NCBI GenBank assembly: GCA_020629595.1
Contig: JAHDDA010000003.1
Coordinates: 1 to 7,762, forward strand
Direction of reading: 5' to 3'
Length of the DNA stretch: 7,762 nt
DNA from: Chitinophagales bacterium
GTDB lineage: Bacteria > Bacteroidota > Bacteroidia > Chitinophagales > UBA2359
Shown here piece by piece: positions 1 through 5,643 of the stretch. The position numbers and the translations under genes are program-made. How positions within the stretch are numbered: position 1 is the stretch's first letter; each line of letters begins with the position of its first letter. The notes under the pieces were generated by a model, which saw nothing but the letters and a program-made list of their open reading frames with translations, was not told the DNA's origin and made no database searches.

Positions 1-258
1 GCTTCAAGTAATGCATTTTGTTATGAAGAAAATTCTGGATTCTTTCAAGTAAAAGATATAATTTGGTGTGCTTTAGATATGTGGGAAAAAGCCAAACAAC
101 TTGACGCTGAATATGCACAAAAAGCACAAGAAAAAATTGATAAATACACCAATTATCTTCCAACAAAAGAACAATTATTTATGCAAAAATATAAGATTGG
201 TGAAACTCATAAAGTTGAATGTTGGATTCAACGAAATACGATTATTAGGGTGAGGTAG
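1..258 (+). CDS. C-terminal fragment of an unidentified, possibly TPR-like protein
   Basis: Reading frame 1 is open from the left edge to a TAG at 256-258, giving the last 85 residues of a protein whose start lies outside the window. The segment around residues 20-50 (IIWCALDMWEKAKQLD and the Lys/Gln/Ala-rich stretch after it) looks like a pair of amphipathic helices, as at the end of a tetratricopeptide-repeat array. It is followed by a short tail, YLPTKEQLFMQKYKIGETHK, ending in CWIQRNTIIRVR, which looks like a small beta-type cap. I have an impression that similar helix-plus-cap tails (PTKE...G....CWI....T.R) close TPR proteins in Bacteroidota, but I could not check it. No catalytic motif is visible. 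The gene converges on the metal permease, with only 29 bases between the two stop codons and no clear terminator. The coding call is good; the function is not established. Confidence 0.7.
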   Translation, partial: ASSNAFCYEENSGFFQVKDIIWCALDMWEKAKQLDAEYAQKAQEKIDKYTNYLPTKEQLFMQKYKIGETHKVECWIQRNTIIRVR

Positions 259-287
259 CTTATGGACTTTATTTTATTGTGTAAAAC

Positions 288-1139
288 CTAAACCGAAACG
301 CCACGCTTACTTGCAATAAAAGCCATAATAAACCAAACGCCCATCATAACTGCCATAGCACTTGCAATTGAACCATTTAAGACAACTGCTAAATAATAGC
401 CAGTTATTGAGGATAATACACCAAACAAGCAAGCCAACATAAGCATTGAGCTAAGTTTATTGGTAAGTAAGTAAGCTGTTGCTGCTGGTGCTACTAAAAA
501 AGCCACTACTAATATTGCCCCTACCGATTCGAAAGCTACAACAGTAGTTGCCGAAACTGCCGCCATAAGCATATAATGCCAAGTGGTGGTAGGCACGCCT
601 ATTGAATTGGCATATTCGGCATCGAAAGTGGTAAGGTATAAACCTTTATAACCAATAAAAATAAAGGCAATAACTGCTAAACATAATGCACCTAAAGACC
701 AAACTGCTATGGGTAAAGTATCTAAAAAAGTTCCTGTATCGGGTTTGTAAATGGGAATTAATTCCATAGAACCATTTAGTACACAGTCTTGATCTAAATG
801 TACATTTTCGGCAAAAGCAGCAATCATAATTACGCCTATGGCAAACAAAAAAGTGAAAGTTAAACCTATGGCGGCATCACCCTGCACTCCTGCTTTTTTG
901 GTAAATAATTCTATCAAAAAGGTACAAAACACACCCATTAAAATTGCTCCCAACAACATAATAATTGATGGCTCTGAAGTGCCAGAAATGAAAAAAGCAA
1001 TAACTATTCCTGGTAAAACAGCGTGTGAAATGGCATCGCCTACCATTGACATTTGCCTAAGCACTAAAAAGCTACCCAATAAGGCACAAGGCAATGCTAC
1101 AAGTATGCCTGTTAGTATGATAAAAAAGGCGTTTTCCAT
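288..1139 (-). CDS. Metal (Zn/Mn-type) ABC transporter permease, ABC-3 family
   Basis: A 283-residue, strongly hydrophobic inner-membrane protein with about eight or nine predicted helices, the normal size and topology of ZnuB/TroC/MntB permeases. These pair with an ATPase and a binding protein to import Zn2+, Mn2+ or Fe2+. Family hallmarks are SMVGDAISHAVLPGI at residues 31-45, the HLDQDCVLNGS loop at about 114-124, the cytoplasmic coupling loop FDAEYANSIGV at 172-182, and the helix SVGAILVVAFLVAPAATAYL at 205-224. The start is an ATG at 1137-1139, 16 bases after the gcvH stop, so it is probably co-transcribed with gcvH. No ATPase or binding-protein gene is adjacent: the next gene downstream is on the other strand. 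Its partners must be encoded elsewhere. The metal cannot be told from the sequence, so no symbol is given; znuB is the closest label. Confidence 0.93.
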   Translation of the reverse strand: MENAFFIILTGILVALPCALLGSFLVLRQMSMVGDAISHAVLPGIVIAFFISGTSEPSIIMLLGAILMGVFCTFLIELFTKKAGVQGDAAIGLTFTFLFAIGVIMIAAFAENVHLDQDCVLNGSMELIPIYKPDTGTFLDTLPIAVWSLGALCLAVIAFIFIGYKGLYLTTFDAEYANSIGVPTTTWHYMLMAAVSATTVVAFESVGAILVVAFLVAPAATAYLLTNKLSSMLMLACLFGVLSSITGYYLAVVLNGSIASAMAVMMGVWFIMAFIASKRGVSV

Positions 1140-1155
1140 TGTTTGTTTAATTAAA

Positions 1156-1542
1156 TTAAGCTACAATTTCTTTATAGGCTATTACATCTAAAAGTTCTTC
1201 TAGTTCTTCTGGCTTTGAAGGTTTAATTTTAATCATCCAAGCTTTTTCGTAAGGTGATTCGTTTACCCAAATTGCGTTGTCTTCATCCAATAAATCTTCA
1301 TTTATTGCAACTATTTCGCCACTTACAGGCATAAAAAGTTCCGAAACAGTTTTTACTGCCTCAACAGATCCAAATTCTTCGCCTTTTTCAAGCGTAGTTC
1401 CTATTTCTAAATCTATTTCAACATAAACCACATCATTTAGTGCGTCTTGAGCAAAATCAGTAATTCCTACAATTAATAAGTCCTCTTCTTGACGTACCCA
1501 TTCGTGGTCTTCGGTATATTTTAATTCTTCAGGAAATTGCAT
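1156..1542 (-). CDS. gcvH: Glycine cleavage system H protein
   Basis: A 128-residue cytoplasmic lipoyl carrier. It shuttles the aminomethyl group between the P protein (decarboxylase), the T protein (aminomethyltransferase) and the L protein (dihydrolipoyl dehydrogenase) during glycine breakdown to CO2, NH3 and 5,10-methylene-THF. Family features are the N-terminal YTEDHEWV (residues 9-16), GITDFAQDALNDVVYVE (26-42) and the lipoylation site GSVEAVKTVSEL with Lys64 (codon 1351-1353), followed by PVSGEIVAIN. The length is typical (about 125-130). The frame can be extended to a TTG at 1546-1548, but ATG at 1540-1542 gives the usual MxFPEELKYT N-terminus and is preferred. The gene has its own -7-like box and no glycine riboswitch in its short leader. 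It appears to lead a two-gene unit with the metal permease. The other gcv genes are not here, which is common for this gene. Confidence 0.97.
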   Translation of the reverse strand: MQFPEELKYTEDHEWVRQEEDLLIVGITDFAQDALNDVVYVEIDLEIGTTLEKGEEFGSVEAVKTVSELFMPVSGEIVAINEDLLDEDNAIWVNESPYEKAWMIKIKPSKPEELEELLDVIAYKEIVA

Positions 1543-1567
1543 TGTCAATATTTTTGAGTTACAATGC

Positions 1568-1575
1568 CAAATTTA
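1568..1575 (-). promoter_or_regulatory. Candidate -7 promoter box for gcvH
   Basis: The minus strand reads TAAATTTG here, an exact match to the Bacteroidota -7 consensus TAnnTTTG. It would place transcription start about 20 bases before the gcvH ATG. No TTTG or TTG lies at the expected distance upstream for the -33 element, so only half of the promoter is recognisable. The position just downstream of the sigma-operon terminator supports independent transcription of gcvH. Confidence 0.45.
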
Positions 1576-1615
1576 TAATTGAATTAGCTTTTTTATATTC
1601 TTTTTTAAGTTTTTA

Positions 1616-1658
1616 TAAAAACAAAAAGCCGATAACTCTATTTGGAGCTAATCGGCTT
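1616..1658 (-). terminator. Rho-independent terminator of the sigma-factor operon
   Basis: An inverted repeat AAGCCGAT (1626-1633) / ATCGGCTT (1651-1658) forms a perfect 8-bp GC-containing stem, extended imperfectly inward by AACTC against GAG-C-T. On the minus strand the hairpin runs straight into TTTTTGTTTTTA (1625 down to about 1614), a good U-tract. It begins 34 bases past the stop of the Spy-like gene and so closes that operon. On the plus strand no comparable T-run follows, so it looks one-directional. Confidence 0.85.
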
Positions 1659-1691
1659 CGGACTTGGAAAACTTTTATATTTTATTCCAAT

Positions 1692-2096
1692 CTATTTATT
1701 CTGCATTTCTTGAGCAATTTTTCGTCTGAAATCTCGCAGAGCTTTCATCACAGCTTTAACTTTTGGTTCGGGCATAAATTCTAAATATTTTTTATAATAT
1801 TCGTCTTTTAGTTCAGCTCTTTTTCTATCAGTATCAGCTCCGTCAGCCCCGTCAGAAGGTTTTAATGCTTTTCTTTTTTTTGTAAATTCTTTGTACAAAG
1901 GAAAGAATTTGCTAGCTTCATCAGGTGTTAATTTCGCTTCTTCAATTATGAAGGCTCTTTTCATTGCCTCAATTTTGCTTTTTTGTTCAGCTTTAGTGCC
2001 TAATTTATCGCTTTTTTGAGGTGTTTGTGCTACTATATTGCTTGTACCTATGGTAAAAAGCAGGGCTAGTGTTGCTAACAGCATTTTTATTTTCAT
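1692..2096 (-). CDS. Exported Spy/CpxP-like helical protein, last gene of the ECF sigma operon
   Basis: A 134-residue protein with a clear signal peptide: MKIKM, then a hydrophobic core LLATLALLFTIG, with likely cleavage after Ala23 (IVA|QTP). The mature part is highly charged and helical. The segment AKLTPDEASKFFPLYKEFTKKRKAL (residues 54-78) matches the LTPEEA-x-x-F-x-P-x-Y pattern of small periplasmic proteins that Bacteroidota encode beside ECF sigma factors, related in style to Spy/CpxP and heavy-metal-resistance proteins. The C-terminal helix (about 110-134) is Lys/Arg-rich. A probable periplasmic chaperone or stress-sensing role is inferred from this resemblance and from context, not shown. 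It starts 19 bases after the FxxPxxYF membrane-protein gene and is followed by a terminator, so it is the third gene of the operon. A GAD-GAD duplication (83-88) sits between the helical segments. Confidence 0.88.
   Translation of the reverse strand: MKIKMLLATLALLFTIGTSNIVAQTPQKSDKLGTKAEQKSKIEAMKRAFIIEEAKLTPDEASKFFPLYKEFTKKRKALKPSDGADGADTDRKRAELKDEYYKKYLEFMPEPKVKAVMKALRDFRRKIAQEMQNK
1834..1851 (-). repeat. Two 9-bp tandem units inside the Spy-like gene
   Basis: Plus-strand units TCAGCTCCG and TCAGCCCCG lie head to tail and differ at one base, and the next bases begin a third copy (TCAG). They encode Gly-Ala-Asp twice, in frame, in the linker between the predicted helices. The pattern suggests a past in-frame duplication by replication slippage. 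Confidence 0.6.
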
Positions 2097-2115
2097 TGGT
2101 TATAATTTTATAGGG

Positions 2116-3093
2116 TTACAAAATATCTTCTTCATAATATTCACGCAAAATGTCTTTATCTATGGCTTTTAGCTCCTTGTCGTTGAACCATTTATAATCA
2201 TCGTCATAATATCCTTTTGCGGCAAAAATTACTTCCTCTTCAAATTCATCGGCATTATCTAAAATATAATCTCTTAAATCTTGCTCACTTACTTTTTTAA
2301 TTTCTTTACTTAAATCGTAAGCAAATTGTTGTGAATTTTGGGTGTTTCCAAACCACATATTTAAGCCTACAAATAGTGTTAAAACAGCTGCAACGGCTGT
2401 TGCCCAAGGCATAATTTTACGTATAAATCCTGAGCCATTACTTGAGTCTGGTGCATTTTCAGACTCAGTTGCTCGGTTAGGGTTTAATTGTATAACTTTT
2501 GCATTTTTTTGCCTGTTATCATTATTTTCTTCCGAAGCAATTTTGTCTTTTAATCTGCTTTCAAAGTTTTCAAAGTAATTTTCAGGTAATGAAAAGGTGT
2601 TTTTATTTGCCTTAGCATTTTCCAATACTTCAGAGTTTTCATTTTCAATGGCTTCAAAAATTCTACTTTCAAGCGTTTCAAAATACCTTGCAGGTACTTT
2701 AAAGTTATTTTCTTTACTTAACTCACTAGTAAACTCATTTGCCTCAGCTTCTTTAATGCTAGCCAAAATGCTTTCTTCCAATTGTTTAAAATAATTAGAA
2801 GGCGTTGAAAATACCTCTGTTTGTTTATATTTTTTGCTTAGTTCAACCTTATCTGTATTCAAAGAAGCAATGGTTTGTTGTAAATTACTTTCAAAGTTTT
2901 CAAGGTAATTTACAGGCACTTTAAAAGCATTTTTCTTTTGAATACTTAGTTCAGTTTCTTTACTTGTTTGCCAGGCACTTACATTGGTTTCGAAAAAAGT
3001 AGATGGTGTTTTAAATACCTCTTTTTTTTCAATTTTTGCAAGCGTTGGTGCTAAAAGTCTAAGTTCTTCTAATATGTTATTATTTTTCCACAT
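2116..3093 (-). CDS. One-pass membrane protein with five FxxPxxYF repeats, probable anti-sigma factor
   Basis: A 325-residue protein. Residues 1-225 are hydrophilic and lack a signal peptide. A single membrane helix spans about 227-248 (IMPWATAVAAVLTLFVGLNM), preceded by R225 and K226, which predicts N-in, C-out. The outer part (249-325) is short and very acidic, with DEFEEEV, YYDDDY and a final EEDIL. The cytoplasmic region holds five copies of a motif F-x-x-P-x-x-(Y/F)-(F/L) followed by an acidic/amphipathic helix: F27, F57, F95, F131 and F167, spaced 30, 38, 36 and 36 residues. The gene lies 47 bases after the ECF sigma gene and 19 bases before the Spy-like gene. Position and topology fit a membrane anti-sigma factor, which is inference. 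No HxxxCxxC zinc anti-sigma motif is present; the region has no cysteine at all. I know no assigned function for the repeat itself. Confidence 0.85.
   Translation of the reverse strand: MWKNNNILEELRLLAPTLAKIEKKEVFKTPSTFFETNVSAWQTSKETELSIQKKNAFKVPVNYLENFESNLQQTIASLNTDKVELSKKYKQTEVFSTPSNYFKQLEESILASIKEAEANEFTSELSKENNFKVPARYFETLESRIFEAIENENSEVLENAKANKNTFSLPENYFENFESRLKDKIASEENNDNRQKNAKVIQLNPNRATESENAPDSSNGSGFIRKIMPWATAVAAVLTLFVGLNMWFGNTQNSQQFAYDLSKEIKKVSEQDLRDYILDNADEFEEEVIFAAKGYYDDDYKWFNDKELKAIDKDILREYYEEDIL
2572..3015 (-). repeat. Array of five FxxPxxYF-helix protein repeats
   Basis: Within the membrane protein, residues 27-174 contain FKTPSTFF, FKVPVNYL, FSTPSNYF, FKVPARYF and FSLPENYF. Most are followed by an E-x-(F/L)-E-(S/x) helix start such as ENFESNL, KQLEESI, ETLESRI or ENFESRL. 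The DNA copies have diverged but remain visible, for example around 2555-2600 and 2889-2930, where nearly the same run of bases encodes the ENFES turn. Duplication followed by drift is the simplest reading. Confidence 0.85.
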
Positions 3094-3140
3094 TTTCTTA
3101 AAAACAATCGAAAACTAAGATATAAATTTTGTTAATTAGT

Positions 3141-3686
3141 TTAATCTTCGGTCAAAAATTTCTCTATTTTTTTTACTGCGTGATGATATGATGCTTTTAA
3201 TGCGCCTACTGAGGTGTCTAAAACTTCCGACATTTCATCGTATTTCATCTCATCGTAATAACGCAATAAGAAAACTTGCTTTTGTTTAGAAGGTAAGGTA
3301 TCTATGGCTTCTTGTAATTTTATTTGTATTTCATCACCATCAAAATACGGATCTGATTGTAAGGTTGCTGAAAGACTGTAATCTTCTGTTTCTAATGGTG
3401 TGGCACTGGTGCGTTTCTTTTTATTCAAAAAGGTTAAACTTTCGTTTGTTGCAATTCTATATAGCCAGGTATAAAGTTTTGAATTTCCTTTAAAGTTAGC
3501 TAAGTTTCGCCAAACTTTTACAAAGGTGTTTTGTAGTACATCATCGGCATCGTCATGGTTTATAACCATTCGTCTAATGTGCCAATACATTCTTTCTTGG
3601 TAAGTTTGCACCAACATTGAAAATGCTTTTTCTTTGGTTTCAGCTTGGGCAAATTTGCCTAGTATTTCTTCATCTGTATATTCCAT
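3141..3686 (-). CDS. ECF-family RNA polymerase sigma factor
   Basis: A 181-residue sigma-70 factor of the ECF type, with only regions 2 and 4. Region 2 (about residues 22-92) contains DDADDVLQNTFVKVWRNLANF, the core-binding helix, and then LYTWLYRIATNESLTFLNKKKR, the -10 recognition helix. Region 4 (about 124-178) contains LPSKQKQVFLLRYYDEMKYDEMSEVLDTSVGALKASYHHAVKKIEKFL, a helix-turn-helix for -35 binding. The length is normal and no extra C-terminal domain is present. ATG at 3684-3686 is the natural start. The gene is first in an operon with the FxxPxxYF membrane protein and the Spy-like protein, which implies control by membrane or periplasmic signals. A -7-like box upstream suggests transcription by the primary sigma factor, though autoregulation is also possible. 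The ECF subgroup was not determined. Confidence 0.96.
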   Translation of the reverse strand: MEYTDEEILGKFAQAETKEKAFSMLVQTYQERMYWHIRRMVINHDDADDVLQNTFVKVWRNLANFKGNSKLYTWLYRIATNESLTFLNKKKRTSATPLETEDYSLSATLQSDPYFDGDEIQIKLQEAIDTLPSKQKQVFLLRYYDEMKYDEMSEVLDTSVGALKASYHHAVKKIEKFLTED

Positions 3687-3715
3687 AGTAGGTTTTTACA
3701 ATTTTGATTGGGTAA

Positions 3716-3723
3716 CAAAGATA
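3716..3723 (-). promoter_or_regulatory. Candidate -7 promoter box of the ECF sigma operon
   Basis: The minus strand reads TATCTTTG, an exact TAnnTTTG match, 29 bases before the sigma ATG. It would give a leader of roughly 20-25 bases. No TTTG or TTG is found 17-23 bases upstream, so the -33 part is missing or degenerate. The box lies between the purU stop (3775) and the sigma gene, which argues that the sigma operon is not simply a purU read-through product. Confidence 0.45.
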
Positions 3724-3774
3724 ATTATATGTTTGTTAATTATGAATTATGATTTTTGAGTTATGGATTGTGTA

Positions 3775-4602
3775 TTAAAATATAATGGTTTTGTTTCCGT
3801 AAATAAATACTCTTTCGTTGAATACCAATTTAAGGGCATTGGCTAATACTATTTTTTCTACATCTTTTCCTGCTTTCGACATATCTTTTGCTGTAAAACG
3901 ATGCCCAACAGTTTTAACATCTTGAAAAATAATTGGTCCTTCATCTAGATTATCGGTAACATAGTGTGCGGTTGCACCAATAATTTTTACACCTCTATCA
4001 TAGGCTTGTTTGTATGGGTTTGCTCCAATAAAAGCAGGTAAGAATGAGTGGTGAATATTAATTAAACGGTGTTTGTAACGAGCTACAAATGATGGGGTTA
4101 GAATACGCATATATTTAGCCAAAACAATATATTCAGGATTATATTCTGCTAGTATCTCGTGTATTTGAGTTTCGTGTTGAGCTCTTTCAATATTGGTGTG
4201 TGGAACGTGATGAAATGGTATCTCAAATTTTTCAACCAATGCACGTAACTTGTTATGGTTACTAATAACTGCTACTATTTCAGCATTCATTTGTTTAAAT
4301 TCATTACGTACCAATAAATCGCCTAGGCAATGCGGTTCTTTGGTACACATCAATACTATTTTCTTAGCTTCGTTTTTAAACAAACGAATATTGGCATCGG
4401 GCAATTGTCGTTGAATTTCGGCTTGAAGATCAAAAGGTTTATCTAAGCCACTAATTACCGTTCTCATAAAAAAATGACCATTTTCGTTATCAACAAATTC
4501 GTCATTTTGTTCAATATTTACATCAAAATCAAGCAATTGCTTGGTTATAGCGTAAACCAAACCTTTTTTATCGACACAATCTACTAAAAGTGTATGTTGC
4601 AT
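3775..4602 (-). CDS. purU: Formyltetrahydrofolate deformylase
   Basis: A 275-residue cytoplasmic enzyme that hydrolyses 10-formyl-THF to formate and THF, balancing the one-carbon pool and supplying formate. An N-terminal ACT domain (about residues 1-80: HTLLVDCVDKKGLVYAITKQ, then ...NGHFFMRTVIS) precedes a formyltransferase-fold domain (about 83-268). The catalytic signature is INIHHSFLPAFIGANPYKQA (181-200), followed by GATAHYVTDNLDEGPIIFQD (209-228). Asn182, His184 and Asp220 fit the Asn/His/Asp triad of this fold. The ACT domain and GANPY motif separate it from PurN glycinamide ribonucleotide formyltransferase. Length matches the family (about 280). ATG at 4600-4602 has an AAGGA six bases upstream, an unusually good Shine-Dalgarno for this phylum. 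It appears monocistronic. The enzyme is linked functionally to glycine cleavage, and gcvH lies about 2.2 kb downstream. Confidence 0.96.
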   Translation of the reverse strand: MQHTLLVDCVDKKGLVYAITKQLLDFDVNIEQNDEFVDNENGHFFMRTVISGLDKPFDLQAEIQRQLPDANIRLFKNEAKKIVLMCTKEPHCLGDLLVRNEFKQMNAEIVAVISNHNKLRALVEKFEIPFHHVPHTNIERAQHETQIHEILAEYNPEYIVLAKYMRILTPSFVARYKHRLINIHHSFLPAFIGANPYKQAYDRGVKIIGATAHYVTDNLDEGPIIFQDVKTVGHRFTAKDMSKAGKDVEKIVLANALKLVFNERVFIYGNKTIIF

Positions 4603-4630
4603 TAGTTCCTTATAAAATAGTTAATAAAGG

Positions 4631-4663
4631 CAAAGTTGCCAATAATATTTTTTGTTATCCAAA
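4631..4663 (-). promoter_or_regulatory. Candidate purU promoter
   Basis: The minus strand has TTTG (4663-4660), 21 bases, then CAACTTTG (4638-4631). This resembles the Bacteroidota TTTG / TAnnTTTG promoter with one mismatch in the first position of the -7 box and a spacer in the usual range. Transcription would start about 22 bases before the purU ATG. It is the only place in the window where I could see both halves. Confidence 0.5.
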
Positions 4664-4685
4664 TTTCTTACCAACTCTACAAAAT

Positions 4686-4730
4686 AAAAATGCAAGATAT
4701 GAAATATTCTTATTCATATCTTGCATTTTT
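4686..4730 (-). terminator. Terminator of the DUF547 gene
   Basis: A perfect 18-bp inverted repeat (4686-4703 and 4713-4730) encloses a 9-base loop. The arms begin with AAAAA and end with TTTTT, and the core is TGCAAGATATGAA. On the minus strand it lies 22 bases past the DUF547 stop and ends in a run of five T, then ATTTT. It is symmetrical enough to work in both directions, but no plus-strand gene approaches it. Confidence 0.85.
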
Positions 4731-4751
4731 AAAACTCCTATTTTTATAAAA

Positions 4752-5450
4752 TTATTGTTTGTTTAATTCCCAATTATAAGGGTAATAATCTAGAGAAAAA
4801 TTAGATACATCTTTATTGGTATATTTGTTTATGTAATCTAATACTGACTGTTTGGTGTTTCCAAAATCAACAATATACCATTTGAAAATTTCGGAAGCTA
4901 AAACAGTTTTGCCTTCATATTGTATAAAGTTGGGATTATTCATTGCTTGTTGGGTTAATTTTTCTAAATGCGTATTTACATTTTCTGAAGTAAAGGCAGT
5001 AGTGCTTAATTGTGGACAGCCTTTTGCCACACAAACCAAAGCAAAATGAATACGTGCATCGTTAAATTGTGGGCGAATTATGTCGTTTTCAATTTGGTTA
5101 AGTGTCAAGTTTTTCCCAGCAACTGTATTGGTAATTTTGTCAAAAAAGCCATCTACTTTTAAAGGTGAGCTAATAGGGTAGTTATCTATTACATTTTTAA
5201 TAGCTAAGATATTGTAGGCATTTAGGTAAAATGCTAGTTGTGTTTTTTTATCAGCACTTTCAATTGGGAAATTGGCAATTTCATTAGCTAAACTTTCTAA
5301 ATTTTCAGAATTTCTAACCAAAGCATCGTAATTCACTAAGCCATTTATTACATTTTCTTTCAAAAAGCTATCAGCATTTTTAAAAAACGATTGTGCTTGC
5401 GTGTTAAACATAGAAACTATAATGAGTATAAGGAAAAAGGCATTTTTCAT
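4752..5450 (-). CDS. Exported DUF547 family protein
   Basis: A 232-residue protein with a signal peptide (MKNAFFLILIIVSMFNTQAQ, probable cleavage near residue 18-20), so it acts outside the cytoplasm. The mature part carries the DUF547 signatures in order: LAFYLNAYNILAIKNVI (72-88) then YP, GFFDKI (101-106), AGKNLTLNQIENDIIRPQF (111-129), RIHFALVCVAKGCPQL (133-148) with His135, Cys140 and Cys145, and LASEIFKWYIVDFG (184-197). These cover the whole domain, and the length is normal for a single-domain bacterial member. The biochemical function of DUF547 is not known to me; the conserved His and Cys make a catalytic or metal/disulfide role conceivable but unproven. The gene stands alone, closed by a terminator and divergent from metG. 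No convincing -7 box was seen upstream. Confidence 0.93.
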   Translation of the reverse strand: MKNAFFLILIIVSMFNTQAQSFFKNADSFLKENVINGLVNYDALVRNSENLESLANEIANFPIESADKKTQLAFYLNAYNILAIKNVIDNYPISSPLKVDGFFDKITNTVAGKNLTLNQIENDIIRPQFNDARIHFALVCVAKGCPQLSTTAFTSENVNTHLEKLTQQAMNNPNFIQYEGKTVLASEIFKWYIVDFGNTKQSVLDYINKYTNKDVSNFSLDYYPYNWELNKQ

Positions 5451-5544
5451 TTTGGTAATTATTTTTAATTCATTTATAATGCTGCATTTAAAGACTGTTA
5501 TTTTCCAATTTTGTTATATAGGCTTTTTAAAATAAAAGTAAATT

Positions 5545-5558
5545 GTCTTTGCAAAGAC
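5545..5558. promoter_or_regulatory. 14-bp perfect palindrome, possible operator
   Basis: GTCTTTGCAAAGAC is an exact palindrome near the middle of the divergent region, 95 bases before the DUF547 start and 121 before metG. There is no spacer between the half-sites and no T-run after it, so a terminator is unlikely. A dimeric regulator site is possible, but chance is not excluded in such AT-rich DNA. Confidence 0.3.
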
Positions 5559-5635
5559 TTTCAAAATATTACTTCACAGTTTCAATTATCGGTTTTCATT
5601 TAGCTACCAACTAACAAAAAGTTCGTTTAAAAGCC

Positions 5636-5643
5636 TAATTTCG
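5636..5643 (+). promoter_or_regulatory. Candidate -7 promoter box for metG
   Basis: TAATTTCG matches TAnnTTTG except for C in place of the third T. It lies 35 bases before the metG ATG, giving a leader of about 30 bases. No good TTTG is found at the matching upstream distance, so the call is tentative. Confidence 0.35.

Noticed and set aside
838..1191. Plus-strand open frame of 117 codons
   Set aside because: It lies opposite the metal permease and the gcvH end, and its translation has no recognisable domain. The minus-strand genes have clear family motifs.
1543..1548. TTG start for gcvH two codons upstream
   Set aside because: The ATG at 1540-1542 gives the standard H-protein N-terminus, and TTG starts are rarer.
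1543..1615. Glycine riboswitch ahead of gcvH
   Set aside because: The leader is too short and AT-rich, with no aptamer-like conserved stems. A terminator lies immediately upstream.
1542..1784. Plus-strand open frame of 80 codons
   Set aside because: It spans the gcvH promoter region, the terminator hairpin and the end of the Spy-like gene, so it is a by-product of AT-rich sequence.
2342..2794. Two short plus-strand open frames opposite the repeat membrane protein
   Set aside because: They are antisense to a gene with clear repeats, a membrane helix and operon position, and resemble nothing known.
3775..4602. PurN glycinamide ribonucleotide formyltransferase as the identity of this gene
   Set aside because: The N-terminal ACT domain, the length of 275 residues and the HHSFLPAFIGANPY motif point to PurU.
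4852..5049. Plus-strand open frame of 65 codons
   Set aside because: It is antisense to the DUF547 domain, whose signature motifs lie on the minus strand.
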